64,000 nt of DNA from Aerococcaceae bacterium zg-252. GTDB lineage: Bacteria; Bacillota; Bacilli; Lactobacillales; Aerococcaceae. The notes below the pieces were generated by a model. It did no database searches. It saw only the letters and a list, made by a program, of their open reading frames with translations, and was not told the DNA's origin. The first letter of the stretch is position 1, and the number at the start of each line of letters is the position of its first letter. Below are positions 23,157 through 31,985 of the stretch, piece by piece. The DNA is taken from positions 62,001 through 126,000 of the forward strand of contig CP066204.1 of NCBI GenBank assembly GCA_016237705.1, given 5' to 3'. Both the position numbers and the translations under genes were made by a program.

Positions 23157-23926
23157 GTTTACTAGAAGTGAATCAATTAACTAAAAATTTTGGTGGATTA
23201 TCTGCTGTTTCCAATGTTTCCATGTATTTAGATAAACATGAATTGGTTGGATTAATTGGACCTAATGGGGCAGGAAAAACAACTTTCTTTAATTTATTAA
23301 CAGGTGTTTATGTGCCGACAGAAGGTGAAATTAAAATTCAAACGGATAAAGGTGAAAAAATACTGAATGGTGTTAAACCAGATAAAATTAGTAGCTATGG
23401 TTTAGCACGTACTTTTCAAAATATTCGTTTATTTAAAGACCAAACGGTAGTCGAAAATGTTATGATTGCAATGCATCGTGAACAATCAGATTCTTTATTT
23501 TCTACTTTTCTTAGAACGAAAGCCTATTACGAGACAGAGAAAAAATTACGTCAAGAGGCATTGGAATTATTGGCTATTTTCGATTTAGATAGTCTAGCTG
23601 ATGAGAAAGCGAAAAATCTAGCTTATGGACAACAAAGACGTTTGGAGATTGTGCGTGCCTTAGCGACAAAGCCGAAGATTTTATTTTTAGATGAACCGGC
23701 TGCTGGAATGAATCCAAATGAGACGGCTGAATTAACAGAATTAATTGCTCAAATTCGTGAGCAATTTGATTTGACTATTGTATTAATTGAGCATGATATG
23801 TCACTCGTTATGCAAATTTGTCAGCGTATCTATGTTTTGGAGTATGGGCGTTTGATTGCACATGGCACACCGGAAGAAATCAAACAAAATCCCGATGTCA
23901 TTCGTGCCTATTTAGGAGGCGATTAA
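23153..23926 (+). CDS. livG: Branched-chain amino acid ABC transporter ATPase LivG
   Basis: The 257-residue ATPase has Walker A GPNGAGKTT, a Q-loop in LARTFQNIRLF, a signature variant LAYGQQRRLE typical of LivG, and Walker B ILFLDEPAAGMNP. The H-loop is LIEHDM. It begins within the livM stop after SD aaggagg. It pairs with LivF on the cytoplasmic face of LivHM. Confidence 0.95.
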   Translation: MSLLEVNQLTKNFGGLSAVSNVSMYLDKHELVGLIGPNGAGKTTFFNLLTGVYVPTEGEIKIQTDKGEKILNGVKPDKISSYGLARTFQNIRLFKDQTVVENVMIAMHREQSDSLFSTFLRTKAYYETEKKLRQEALELLAIFDLDSLADEKAKNLAYGQQRRLEIVRALATKPKILFLDEPAAGMNPNETAELTELIAQIREQFDLTIVLIEHDMSLVMQICQRIYVLEYGRLIAHGTPEEIKQNPDVIRAYLGGD

Positions 23927-23930
23927 TAAG

Positions 23931-24635
23931 ATGTTATCAGTTAACAATTTAGTAGTAAATTATGGTATGATTAATGCTGTACAAGATGTGTCATTTGAAG
24001 TCAATCAAGGTGAAATTGTTTCATTGATTGGAGCTAATGGTGCTGGGAAATCGACAATTTTACGCACAATTTCTGGACTAGTCAAACCTGCGTCTGGTTC
24101 GATTGTATTTGATAAAAAAGATTTACAAAAAGTAAGTCCACAAAATATTGTAAAAGAAGGTCTTATTCATGTTCCAGAAGGGCGTCATGTATTTAAAGGA
24201 ATGTCTGTTAAAGAAAATCTTGAAATGGGCGCTTTTTTAAGAAATGATAAAGACTCAATACAGCGTGATATTGAAGCTGTATATGAACGATTTCCGGTAC
24301 TGAATGAACGTAAAAATCAAGATTCTGCTACCTTATCGGGTGGTGAGCAACAAATGCTAGCAATGGGACGTGCTTTAATGTCTAAACCACGTTTGTTATT
24401 GTTAGATGAGCCGTCTATGGGGTTGGCACCGATTTTCATTCGTGAGATTTTTAATATCATTGAAGAAATTAACCAGCAAGGAACAACAGTATTGCTGATT
24501 GAGCAAAATGCGAATATGGCTTTAGCGATTGCACATCGAGGTTACGTTTTGGAAACTGGACGAATTGTATTGAGCGGAACAGGACAAGAATTATTATCCA
24601 GTGACGAAGTTCAAAAAGCCTATCTAGGAGGATAA
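23931..24635 (+). CDS. livF: Branched-chain amino acid ABC transporter ATPase LivF
   Basis: The 234-residue ATPase has Walker A GANGAGKST, the LivF-specific HVPEGRHVFKGMSV, signature LSGGEQQM and Walker B LLLLDEPSMGLAP. The H-switch position carries Gln (LIEQNA), normal for LivF. SD aggaggcg precedes it by about 9 bp. It is fourth gene of the operon and lies 5 bp before acuB. Confidence 0.95.
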   Translation: MLSVNNLVVNYGMINAVQDVSFEVNQGEIVSLIGANGAGKSTILRTISGLVKPASGSIVFDKKDLQKVSPQNIVKEGLIHVPEGRHVFKGMSVKENLEMGAFLRNDKDSIQRDIEAVYERFPVLNERKNQDSATLSGGEQQMLAMGRALMSKPRLLLLDEPSMGLAPIFIREIFNIIEEINQQGTTVLLIEQNANMALAIAHRGYVLETGRIVLSGTGQELLSSDEVQKAYLGG

Positions 24636-24640
24636 AACGC

Positions 24641-25288
24641 ATGTATGTAAAAAATTATATGACAACGGATTTAATTACCATTGATTCTAACGCATCGATG
24701 ATTGATGCCAGCGACTTAATGAAAAAGCATAAAATTCATCGTTTACCTGTCGTTGATGGCGGTAAATTAATTGGGTTAGTGACCAAATCAACATTGAGTA
24801 AAAATTCACCGTCAGAAGCAACTAGTTTAAGTCGTTATGAATTAAATTATTTATTGGATAAAACGAAAGTACGTGACATTATGGAGAAAAAAGTATTGCA
24901 AATTTCTCCAGATCACTTATTAGAACAAGCTGCAGTTGTAATGCGAAATGAAAATGTTGGTGTGTTGGTTGTAACGGATGAACAAGGTTTACAGGGTATC
25001 ATTACAGATAAAGATATTTTTAAAGCTTTTGCCGATATTTCAGGATACAATGTGCCAGGTTCTAGTGTGGTGGTAGAAGTGGCACAAGATCGTCGTGGTG
25101 TGATTGAAGAAATCGGTGATGCACTATTAGAGTCAGATTCTAATTTAACTAATTTAGTTGTTCATCACACATCAGACGGTATTCGTGTCGTGATTCATAT
25201 TGATAGCGAAAATCCACAAAATTTTGTTGATAAATTAAATCAACGTAACTTAACTGTACGTTCAATTGAAGTAAAAGAAATAGGATAA
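24641..25288 (+). CDS. acuB: CBS-pair/ACT domain protein (AcuB-like)
   Basis: The 215-residue cytoplasmic protein has two CBS motifs (residues about 5-60, YMTTDLITIDSNASMIDASD; and about 77-132, VRDIMEKKVLQISPDH). A C-terminal ACT-like domain follows (VVVEVAQDRRGVIEEIGDAL). CBS pairs bind adenosine nucleotides, and ACT domains often bind amino acids. Placed as last gene of the liv operon, it may report nucleotide or branched-chain amino acid status. AcuB of Bacillus is linked to acetoin use, but no acetoin gene is here, so the name reflects similarity only. Confidence 0.8.
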   Translation: MYVKNYMTTDLITIDSNASMIDASDLMKKHKIHRLPVVDGGKLIGLVTKSTLSKNSPSEATSLSRYELNYLLDKTKVRDIMEKKVLQISPDHLLEQAAVVMRNENVGVLVVTDEQGLQGIITDKDIFKAFADISGYNVPGSSVVVEVAQDRRGVIEEIGDALLESDSNLTNLVVHHTSDGIRVVIHIDSENPQNFVDKLNQRNLTVRSIEVKEIG

Positions 25289-25306
25289 TCTGTTTTTAAA
25301 AATTTT

Positions 25307-25349
25307 ATAATAAGCGTTTGGAAATGTGGTGTTTTCAAACGCTTATTAT
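25307..25349 (+). terminator. Stem-loop after acuB
   Basis: A perfect 14-bp stem (ataataagcgtttg 25307-25320, caaacgcttattat 25336-25349) closes the liv operon. The downstream tail is AT-rich but lacks a clean T-run. The upstream arm is preceded by A/T tracts, so it may work in both directions. Confidence 0.7.
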
Positions 25350-25425
25350 ATTGGACATGAAGTGAAGTGAACGATAAGGTAGCCAAAGTAAACCGAAATT
25401 TGTAACAAACAGCAGAAAATTATTG

Positions 25426-25431
25426 TATAAT
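25426..25431 (+). promoter_or_regulatory. Candidate -10 box of the two-component operon
   Basis: TATAAT at 25426-25431, preceded by TTG, lies 53 bp before the kinase start. No good -35 is spaced properly, which would suit an activator-dependent promoter, but this is only a candidate. Confidence 0.45.
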
Positions 25432-25484
25432 ATTTTTGAAAATAGGGTTGAAGTAGATAAGAGTGAATCAAAGGGGTGAGAGTA

Positions 25485-26600
25485 ATGAATGTCTATTATA
25501 TTGGATTGTCAGTGGTTGCTGTCATGGAATTGCTGTATCATTTGGAAGATATACAACAACAATGGTATTTATTGGCATTGATGTTATGTTGGATTATTAT
25601 CACTCAAGTGCGTCAACATTATACGTTAAATAAACAATTATTAGGCTTATCGCTCTTATTAGAGGGGATAGTGGTGGTTAGCACTTGTTATTTAAGTCAA
25701 GAGTGGCTCGTTTTATTAGTTTTTGCTAGTGGTTTACATGTATTGATGAATCGACGAATTGGTCGTTGGGCTTATATTTATCTAATCTTTTTATTGGTGA
25801 GTTCTCTGTATTTGATTGCACATTTTTCAATTGAAAAATCTTTATCGCTCATACTGATAGGCTTTGTGTGGTTAATGGTATCGTACATCAATCGACAAAT
25901 GGCTGACACTGAAGAATTAATCGTGGGATACAAACAACATAATGATTCATTGACGCAACAACTAAATCAAATTGAAGTACAGTTAATGGCAGCTAAGCGA
26001 GTGGCTGCTTTAATGGAGCGTGACCGAATTTCACGAGAATTACATGACTCGATTGGGCATCGTTTATCGACAATTGTGATTCAACTTGGTGCGATAGAAC
26101 GGGTCACCATGGAGGCTTTGCCAGAAGTATCGGAAATGACACGAGAATTACGTGCGTTTGCGAGTGAGGGATTGCAAGATGTACGAAAAGTAGTTCATGA
26201 TATGCGACCACAACATTTAGAAGAATTATCGATTATTGTTGGATTAGAGCGTCTTTTTAATGAAGCACAACAACATGGTACATTACGGATTGTTTTTCGT
26301 CATAATACACCATTGTGGGAAATGAATCAGCAGCAAATATTAATGATTTATCGTATTGCTCAAGAATTTATTAGTAATACGCAAAAGCATGCACGAGCGA
26401 GCCAAATGAATGTATCATTGATTTTTCAAGAGAAAGAATGTATTTTTACTCTGTCTGATAATGGTGTTGGTATTCAAGAGTTGACTGAAAAAATGGGGAT
26501 GAAGACGATGCGTCAACGAGCTGAAGAATTAGGTGGTAAATTTACGCTGAATAGCAAAGTTGGCGAGGGTGTGAAAGTACAAGTCGTTATACCAAAATAA
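25485..26600 (+). CDS. Membrane histidine kinase (LnrJ/DesK-like, HisKA_3)
   Basis: The 371-residue kinase has about five or six N-terminal membrane segments (residues 1-145) with almost no extracellular loop, as in intramembrane-sensing kinases. A coiled-coil linker follows, then the HisKA_3 phosphoacceptor in MERDRISRELHDSIGHRLS and an ATPase domain with FISNTQKHA (N box), LSDNGVGI (G1) and GMKTMRQRAEELGG. ATG 25485 has SD aaggggtga upstream. With its regulator and the ABC-2 genes downstream it matches Bacillus LnrJKLMN (linearmycin response) in order and type. Confidence 0.88.
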   Translation: MNVYYIGLSVVAVMELLYHLEDIQQQWYLLALMLCWIIITQVRQHYTLNKQLLGLSLLLEGIVVVSTCYLSQEWLVLLVFASGLHVLMNRRIGRWAYIYLIFLLVSSLYLIAHFSIEKSLSLILIGFVWLMVSYINRQMADTEELIVGYKQHNDSLTQQLNQIEVQLMAAKRVAALMERDRISRELHDSIGHRLSTIVIQLGAIERVTMEALPEVSEMTRELRAFASEGLQDVRKVVHDMRPQHLEELSIIVGLERLFNEAQQHGTLRIVFRHNTPLWEMNQQQILMIYRIAQEFISNTQKHARASQMNVSLIFQEKECIFTLSDNGVGIQELTEKMGMKTMRQRAEELGGKFTLNSKVGEGVKVQVVIPK

Positions 26601-26618
26601 TGGAATGAGGGATAAGGC

Positions 26619-27257
26619 ATGAGTGAAACAATAAAAATAGTGATAGCAGATGATGAGCAACTCATTCGCAGTGGCTTAAAACTGATGCTGAATACTTTTA
26701 GTGATATTGAAGTTGTTGGTGTAGCAAGCAATGGGCAAGAGGCATTGGAGCAATGTCAACAACATGAAGTCGATGTAGTACTAATGGATATTCGTATGCC
26801 AAAGGTTAATGGTATTGAAGGAACTAAATTAATTAAAACGCATTTTTCTAATGTGGCTGTATTAATTGTAACGACTTTTCAAGATAGTGATTATATTTTA
26901 AAGGCAATGAATGAAGGGGCATCGGGTTATTTGCTAAAAGATAGTGACTATGATGACATCTATCAAGCGATTAAAACAGTAGCAGCGAAACAAATTGTTC
27001 TCGATGCGGCTGTCACTAAGCAGTTACTACAACAGTCTAGCCCTGTAAAAAGTGAGGCAGCTGCGTCATTGTCGCAAAAAGAAATTCAATTACTGAGTGC
27101 CATTGCACATGGTTTGAATAATAAGGAAATCGCACAACAATTATTTTTGGCAGAGGGAACGGTTAAAAATAATATTAGTCAATTATTAGTAAAACTCGAT
27201 TTGCGTGACCGGACGCAATTAGCGATTTTTGCGATTGAAAATGGGTTAAAAGAATAA
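26619..27257 (+). CDS. NarL/LuxR-family response regulator (LnrK-like)
   Basis: The 212-residue regulator has a receiver domain with acidic pocket ADDE, phospho-acceptor Asp in VVLMDIRMP, conserved Thr in VTTF and Lys in LLKDS. A C-terminal LuxR helix-turn-helix follows (LSQKEIQLLSAIAHGLNNKE, AEGTVKNNISQLL). It is 18 bp after the kinase gene and forms a pair with it. The likely target is the exporter operon starting at 27446, from which it is separated by a terminator and a promoter. Confidence 0.93.
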   Translation: MSETIKIVIADDEQLIRSGLKLMLNTFSDIEVVGVASNGQEALEQCQQHEVDVVLMDIRMPKVNGIEGTKLIKTHFSNVAVLIVTTFQDSDYILKAMNEGASGYLLKDSDYDDIYQAIKTVAAKQIVLDAAVTKQLLQQSSPVKSEAAASLSQKEIQLLSAIAHGLNNKEIAQQLFLAEGTVKNNISQLLVKLDLRDRTQLAIFAIENGLKE

Positions 27258-27265
27258 AGAAATAG

Positions 27266-27306
27266 GACGGCAAGAAACGCAAATGTTAGTGTTTTTGCCG
27301 TCTTTT
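27266..27306 (+). terminator. Terminator between regulator and exporter genes
   Basis: A stem gacggcaa/ttgccgtc (27266-27273, 27295-27302) extends inward with aaac/gttt-type pairs and is followed by TTTT. It would limit readthrough from the two-component genes into the ABC genes. Confidence 0.82.
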
Positions 27307-27346
27307 GTTGTGCAGATGTGCAAAAGACATAAAGTATTTGAAAATC

Positions 27347-27412
27347 ATGACGAAAGTCACGATTGAAGATGACCAATGGCAGTCGAAATAGATAAGGATA
27401 GCCGATTATAAT
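27347..27412 (+). promoter_or_regulatory. Candidate regulated promoter of the ABC-2 exporter
   Basis: TATAAT at 27407-27412 has no good -35 box. About 50 bp upstream lies the palindrome tgacgaaagtca (about 27347-27358), inside catgacgaaagtcacg. A weak -35 plus an upstream palindrome suits activation by the adjacent LuxR-type regulator. The binding itself is inferred. Confidence 0.5.
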
Positions 27413-27445
27413 AAGATTAACAAATGCAAGACGGAGGAATTTAAG

Positions 27446-28384
27446 ATGAGTTATGTAACAGTGAAAGATATTAATAAACAATTTCAACAAAAATCAGTTT
27501 TAAACAATGTTAATTTTACAATCGAAAAAGGCGAACGCTTTGGCTTGATTGGGCCGAATGGTGCGGGGAAATCAACTTTGATTGATATTATGACTGGCTT
27601 GATTGTGGCAGATAGTGGTGAGGTTATCATTGATGACATCAATATTAAAAAGGATATTCTTGCCGTTCGTAAAAAATTAGGAGTTGTACCACAAGATTTA
27701 GCGTTAATGGAAGAATTAAATGGTTACGATAATTTAATCTATTTTGGTGGTATGTATGGTTTATCCGGAAAAGAATTACAGAGCCGTGTCGATGAGCTAT
27801 TAAAAACGATTGGCTTAACAGCACATGCTAAAAAGAAAGTAAAAACTTATTCAGGTGGAATGAAACGGCGTTTAAATATTGCGGCTGCTTTATTACATCG
27901 TCCAGAATTTTTAATTTTAGATGAACCGACAGTAGGGGTTGATCCACAAAGTCGCCAATATATTTTCGATTTTTTAAAGGACTTAAATGAATCTGGCACG
28001 ACAATTTTATATATTTCGCATTACATGGAAGAGATTGAAGCATTATGCGACCGATTATTAATATTAGATTCGGGTTCTGAAGTAGCGTATGGAACTAAAG
28101 CTGAAGTAAAAAGTTTGGTGCGTCAGTCTAATAAGGTGAAAATTGAATTAGACTATGTATCAGAAGAAGTGTTAGCAGCGATTCAAGCATTAGATAATGG
28201 TATTTCCGAAGTGACACGAGATTTTAATCATATACATTTACTTGTTGATTCAAGTGCCTTTTCAATGATGCGATTAATTCAAGCACTGGAAGTGACGGAC
28301 AGTGTCATTAAGTCACTATCGTTAGAAGATATATCATTAGAAGAAACCTTTTTACAATTGACTGGGAAATCATTAAGGGAGTAG
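27446..28384 (+). CDS. ABC-2 exporter ATP-binding protein (LnrL-like)
   Basis: The 312-residue ATPase has Walker A GPNGAGKST, Q-loop VPQDLALME, signature YSGGMKRR and Walker B FLILDEPTVGVDP. The H-loop is YISHYM, with a C-terminal extension of about 80 residues typical of DrrA/LnrL-type drug-export ATPases. It is the first of three exporter genes. The layout suggests defence against membrane-active antibiotics. Confidence 0.9.
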   Translation: MSYVTVKDINKQFQQKSVLNNVNFTIEKGERFGLIGPNGAGKSTLIDIMTGLIVADSGEVIIDDINIKKDILAVRKKLGVVPQDLALMEELNGYDNLIYFGGMYGLSGKELQSRVDELLKTIGLTAHAKKKVKTYSGGMKRRLNIAAALLHRPEFLILDEPTVGVDPQSRQYIFDFLKDLNESGTTILYISHYMEEIEALCDRLLILDSGSEVAYGTKAEVKSLVRQSNKVKIELDYVSEEVLAAIQALDNGISEVTRDFNHIHLLVDSSAFSMMRLIQALEVTDSVIKSLSLEDISLEETFLQLTGKSLRE

Positions 28385-28392
28385 GAGACATG

Positions 28393-29547
28393 ATGAAGTT
28401 TTTAAATTATCTAAAAGTAGAAATATTATCGGCAGTGAAACAAGCACCGTCTCTATTGTTGGTTATCGTGGTGATGCCGTTTGCTTTAAGTTATTTCTTA
28501 TCATTTACTGCAGGAATGGCTTTTAATGTCAAAGCTGAGCCACCGAAGCATTCAATTTATGTAGAAAATCCGAAGCGAACAGAACGCTCAGAGCAATTGA
28601 TGACATTGATTCATCAACTGGCAGATGCTGACGTGTTTCTACTCAGTGATGATGTGACTGAAGCTGATTATCGTGTTGTGATTTCTGAAAGATTTGACCA
28701 ACAAATTGAAAATGGAGAGAAACAAGCCGTTAAGATTGCGTTTAATAAAGGAAATTCGATTGCTGAAGCGGCAGCGATAAAAATCTACTTAGAGCAAATC
28801 GTTGCCATTATTGCAGAAACGAACCAATTGCAGTCAATTATCAACGAAAATAGTGACAATAAGGCAGTTGTGGAGCAAATTATTCATGAGGCACAATTAA
28901 CGGCTCAAAATATTCAATACAGTGTAGAAGAAATTGATAGTCGCAATGCCTTAACAGGTGCACAATATTTTTCTGTGATATCAATCGGATATGTTTTTAT
29001 GATGGTTTTAACGTCAACGGCAGTAGGTGCAGTTAAACCAGAATTAGGTGGTCTGCGAAAACGAATTGCTTTATTACCGCTAAGTAGTACCCAAAGAACG
29101 TTGTTTCAATTTTGTTCATCAACGATAATCTATGCAGTGCTCAGTTTTGTGTATATTGCATTGTGGAAAATTGTCAATTCTGAAACATTTAATGGTAATC
29201 TTTGGATTTTAATGGGGTGGGTGACATTGTTGACGATGTTTGTCAATGCAATAGGCGGTTTAGTGAGTGCATGGATAACAGAACGGTGGGCACCAGTCTT
29301 TATAAATGGGATTTCGCTCGGTTGGCTTGCTTTTTCCGGTGTGATTCCATTGAATCGAATTGGTCATAATCCGATTTTTGATTTCTTAAATAAAAATTGG
29401 GTTTATCAAATTTTTTCTGAGCCATTTATGACGATTATTAAAGGAGAATCATTTGCTCGATATACAGGATTGTTGTTATCAATTATCATCGTAATCTTGC
29501 TTTGTCTTGTAAGTCAAATAATGGTGCAAAAGAGAAGAGAGGTGTAA
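28393..29547 (+). CDS. ABC-2 type permease (LnrM-like)
   Basis: The product, about 384 residues, has one N-terminal membrane helix, a large extracytoplasmic domain (about residues 45-190) and five or six C-terminal helices, the standard ABC-2 architecture. LTGAQYFSVISIGYVFMMVL starts the membrane domain. ATG 28393 is preferred to ATG 28390 for SD spacing (aggag 5 bp upstream). It is followed after 3 bp by a second permease, and the two probably form a heterodimer. Confidence 0.85.
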   Translation: MKFLNYLKVEILSAVKQAPSLLLVIVVMPFALSYFLSFTAGMAFNVKAEPPKHSIYVENPKRTERSEQLMTLIHQLADADVFLLSDDVTEADYRVVISERFDQQIENGEKQAVKIAFNKGNSIAEAAAIKIYLEQIVAIIAETNQLQSIINENSDNKAVVEQIIHEAQLTAQNIQYSVEEIDSRNALTGAQYFSVISIGYVFMMVLTSTAVGAVKPELGGLRKRIALLPLSSTQRTLFQFCSSTIIYAVLSFVYIALWKIVNSETFNGNLWILMGWVTLLTMFVNAIGGLVSAWITERWAPVFINGISLGWLAFSGVIPLNRIGHNPIFDFLNKNWVYQIFSEPFMTIIKGESFARYTGLLLSIIIVILLCLVSQIMVQKRREV

Positions 29548-29550
29548 TGT

Positions 29551-30663
29551 ATGAGTATAGTTGAAATAATGAAATTTCATATTCGACGCATTATTACAAC
29601 GCCGTCCATTATTGGTATGTTGCTTGTAATGCCATTAGGAGTGGTATTGATAATGTCGTTTGTTATATCGAGTGGTTCAACAAATGTTGTAACGAATGAA
29701 AAAGTGACAGAACCAAGTGAAAATGTTGCAACGGTTGTTTTATTGGAAGAAAATAATCAAGTATTGAAACAAGCCTTAATTGATGCTGATTTCGGAGCAA
29801 ATATTTGGGAAGATAAAGAGAAAGCAGAGCAATACTTGGCACAAGGAAAAGTAGGTGTTATCTATACAGTGCCAGAAGATTTCTTAATGAATCCACAACC
29901 AGTTAAGGTACAAGTTCGTAATCAACAAGGTCGCTCGAATGCGTTTGAACAAACCTTACATCAAATTGTTTATCGCCAACAATTGAATCACGCTTTAGAG
30001 AGCAATCAACTTAAAACAAATGAAGTGAATAAAAGCATTGATAAAGAAGAGTTAGTAGTAATTGAAGCGAAAAAAGGTCAGTCACTTTCAGATTTTGTTA
30101 ATGCTGGAGTGTTGATTATGCTAATCGTAGTCTATATTATGTTAGCAGGGAACACCATTGGAGCAGATTTAGTTGGTATGGGAGCAAGCAATGTGTTGCG
30201 ACGTTTGATAACAACACCAAATTCAAGCTGGAAAATTATCGGAACAATTTTATTTAGCTATGCACTAGTTCTATTGGTCATCAATTCTTTGATTATCGGT
30301 TGTATTAGTTGGAAGTTCCATATCTCCACAACATTGTTATTGAGAAGTACTTGGATTGTGATATTAGCGATTATCTTCAACCTTAGTTATGCCATTGCGA
30401 TGTTTAGAATCTTTAAAAATCCTAATGCAGCGTCAAATATTGGTATGCTTGGATTTATCGTATTAAATGGACTTGGCTTTATCGATAAAATTGTATCGAT
30501 TCAATGGGTAAAAAATTTATCGTATCTATCTCCTTTGAAATGGATGATGATGATTTTAGATTCAGGTAATTGGTTTGTGGGTACTGTCATTATTCTCTTG
30601 TTATCGCTGGTCTTATTTACAGCTGGAACTTATAAATTAGAACATTACGTTAAACGGGCTTAA
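29551..30663 (+). CDS. ABC-2 type permease (LnrN-like)
   Basis: The 370-residue permease has the same plan as its neighbour: first helix (IIGMLLVMPLGVVLIMSFVI), external domain about residues 35-180, then six helices starting near VNAGVLIMLIVVYIML. NLSYLSPLKWMMMILDSGNW near the end is typical of the family. SD agaggtg lies about 6 bp upstream. A terminator follows at 30671. Confidence 0.85.
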   Translation: MSIVEIMKFHIRRIITTPSIIGMLLVMPLGVVLIMSFVISSGSTNVVTNEKVTEPSENVATVVLLEENNQVLKQALIDADFGANIWEDKEKAEQYLAQGKVGVIYTVPEDFLMNPQPVKVQVRNQQGRSNAFEQTLHQIVYRQQLNHALESNQLKTNEVNKSIDKEELVVIEAKKGQSLSDFVNAGVLIMLIVVYIMLAGNTIGADLVGMGASNVLRRLITTPNSSWKIIGTILFSYALVLLVINSLIIGCISWKFHISTTLLLRSTWIVILAIIFNLSYAIAMFRIFKNPNAASNIGMLGFIVLNGLGFIDKIVSIQWVKNLSYLSPLKWMMMILDSGNWFVGTVIILLLSLVLFTAGTYKLEHYVKRA

Positions 30664-30670
30664 AAATTCG

Positions 30671-30715
30671 CACGACAAATTAGTTCAGTAGGCTAAATTT
30701 GTCGTGTGTTTTTTG
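30671..30715 (+). terminator. Terminator of the exporter operon
   Basis: An 11-bp stem (cacgacaaatt 30671-30681, aatttgtcgtg 30696-30706) is followed by TGTTTTTTG, 8 bp after the last permease gene. Confidence 0.9.
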
Positions 30716-30775
30716 AAATAAAAATACTCGATAAAAATACTAGTGAAAAATTGTAAAAAAAGTTTAGATAAGGAG

Positions 30776-30804
30776 TTGACGCTTATGGGTATTTATGGTA
30801 CTTT
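30776..30804 (+). promoter_or_regulatory. Promoter of the str operon
   Basis: TTGACG (30776-30781), a 17-bp spacer and TACTTT (30799-30804) with the extended TGG before it form a likely promoter. The 150-nt leader contains a small hairpin gcaac/gttgc near 30880-30892 but no obvious autoregulatory site. Confidence 0.65.
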
Positions 30805-30964
30805 AATTAAGGTGTTTTTATTTGACAGATTCCTGAATTCCAGTCGTGCTGACTGTGATAAAAACCCGAGCGTTGAAAGCAACTTTTGTTGCGAATAATT
30901 TTTTACATAAAAATGACACACTTGGATGTGTGGACTAAGATTTTAAGAGAGGAGGACCTTTTAA

Positions 30965-31384
30965 ATGCCTACAATTAACCAATTAGTCAATAAACCGCGT
31001 AAGTCAAAAACGACTAAATCAAATTCACCGGCTTTAAATAAAGGTTACAATAGTTTCAAAAAAGCTCAAACAAATACATTCTCACCTCAAAAACGTGGTG
31101 TATGTACGCGTGTGGGTACGATGACACCTAAAAAACCTAACTCGGCTTTACGTAAGTATGCCCGTGTACGTTTATCAAACTTAATGGAAGTTACTGCATA
31201 CATCCCAGGTATTGGCCACAACTTACAAGAACACAGTGTGGTATTAATCCGTGGTGGACGTGTGAAAGACTTACCAGGGGTACGTTATCATATCGTTCGT
31301 GGGGCGTTAGATACTGCAGGTGTAAACAACCGTATGCAAGGTCGTTCTAAATACGGAACAAAACGTCCAAAAGAGAAAAAATAA
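30965..31384 (+). CDS. rpsL: 30S ribosomal protein S12
   Basis: S12 sits at the decoding centre and controls tRNA selection accuracy. The 139-residue protein has the conserved loops [19 protein letters not shown] and [20 protein letters not shown]. Both lysines whose substitution commonly gives streptomycin resistance (in PKKPNS and GRVKDLPG) are present, so the allele looks wild type. SD gaggagga precedes ATG 30965. It is first gene of the str operon. Confidence 0.98.
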   Translation: MPTINQLVNKPRKSKTTKSNSPALNKGYNSFKKAQTNTFSPQKRGVCTRVGTMTPKKPNSALRKYARVRLSNLMEVTAYIPGIGHNLQEHSVVLIRGGRVKDLPGVRYHIVRGALDTAGVNNRMQGRSKYGTKRPKEKK

Positions 31385-31425
31385 TTTTAAAATAAATCTA
31401 CAGAATTCAGAAAGGAGGATTTTGA

Positions 31426-31896
31426 ATGCCTCGTAAAGGAGCTATTGCAAAACGTGAAGTTTTAGCAGATCCATTATACAACTCAAAATTAGTTACTCGT
31501 ACAATTAACCGTTTAATGGTTGATGGAAAACGTGGAAAGGCTGCAACTATTTTATATTCAGCTTTTGATATTATCCGTGAACAAACAGGCCAAGATCCAT
31601 TAGAAGTTTTTGATCAAGCAATCGAAAATATTATGCCATTATTAGAAGTTAAAGCTCGTCGTGTTGGGGGTTCTAACTACCAAGTACCAGTTGAAGTTCG
31701 TCCAGAGCGTCGTTATACTTTAGCAATTCGTTGGTTAGTAAGCTACTCTCGCTTACGTGGAGAAAAAACAATGGAAACTCGTTTAGCACGTGAAATTATG
31801 GACGCTGCAAACAATACAGGTGCTTCAGTTAAAAAACGTGAAGACACACATAAAATGGCAGAAGCGAACAAAGCGTTTGCTCACTACCGTTGGTAA
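31426..31896 (+). CDS. rpsG: 30S ribosomal protein S7
   Basis: S7 nucleates assembly of the 30S head and contacts E-site tRNA. The 156-residue protein starts [20 protein letters not shown] and contains [18 protein letters not shown] and the C-terminal [14 protein letters not shown], all standard. SD aaaggagga precedes it. It lies 41 bp after rpsL and 89 bp before fusA. Confidence 0.98.
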   Translation: MPRKGAIAKREVLADPLYNSKLVTRTINRLMVDGKRGKAATILYSAFDIIREQTGQDPLEVFDQAIENIMPLLEVKARRVGGSNYQVPVEVRPERRYTLAIRWLVSYSRLRGEKTMETRLAREIMDAANNTGASVKKREDTHKMAEANKAFAHYRW

Positions 31897-31985
31897 AATT
31901 ATTAATGACCGCATTCACCAACTTGTTTGGCGGGTGCAGTCATTTGTTGACATCTACTCAATGAACGAAAGAGGGGTAAATTTAG

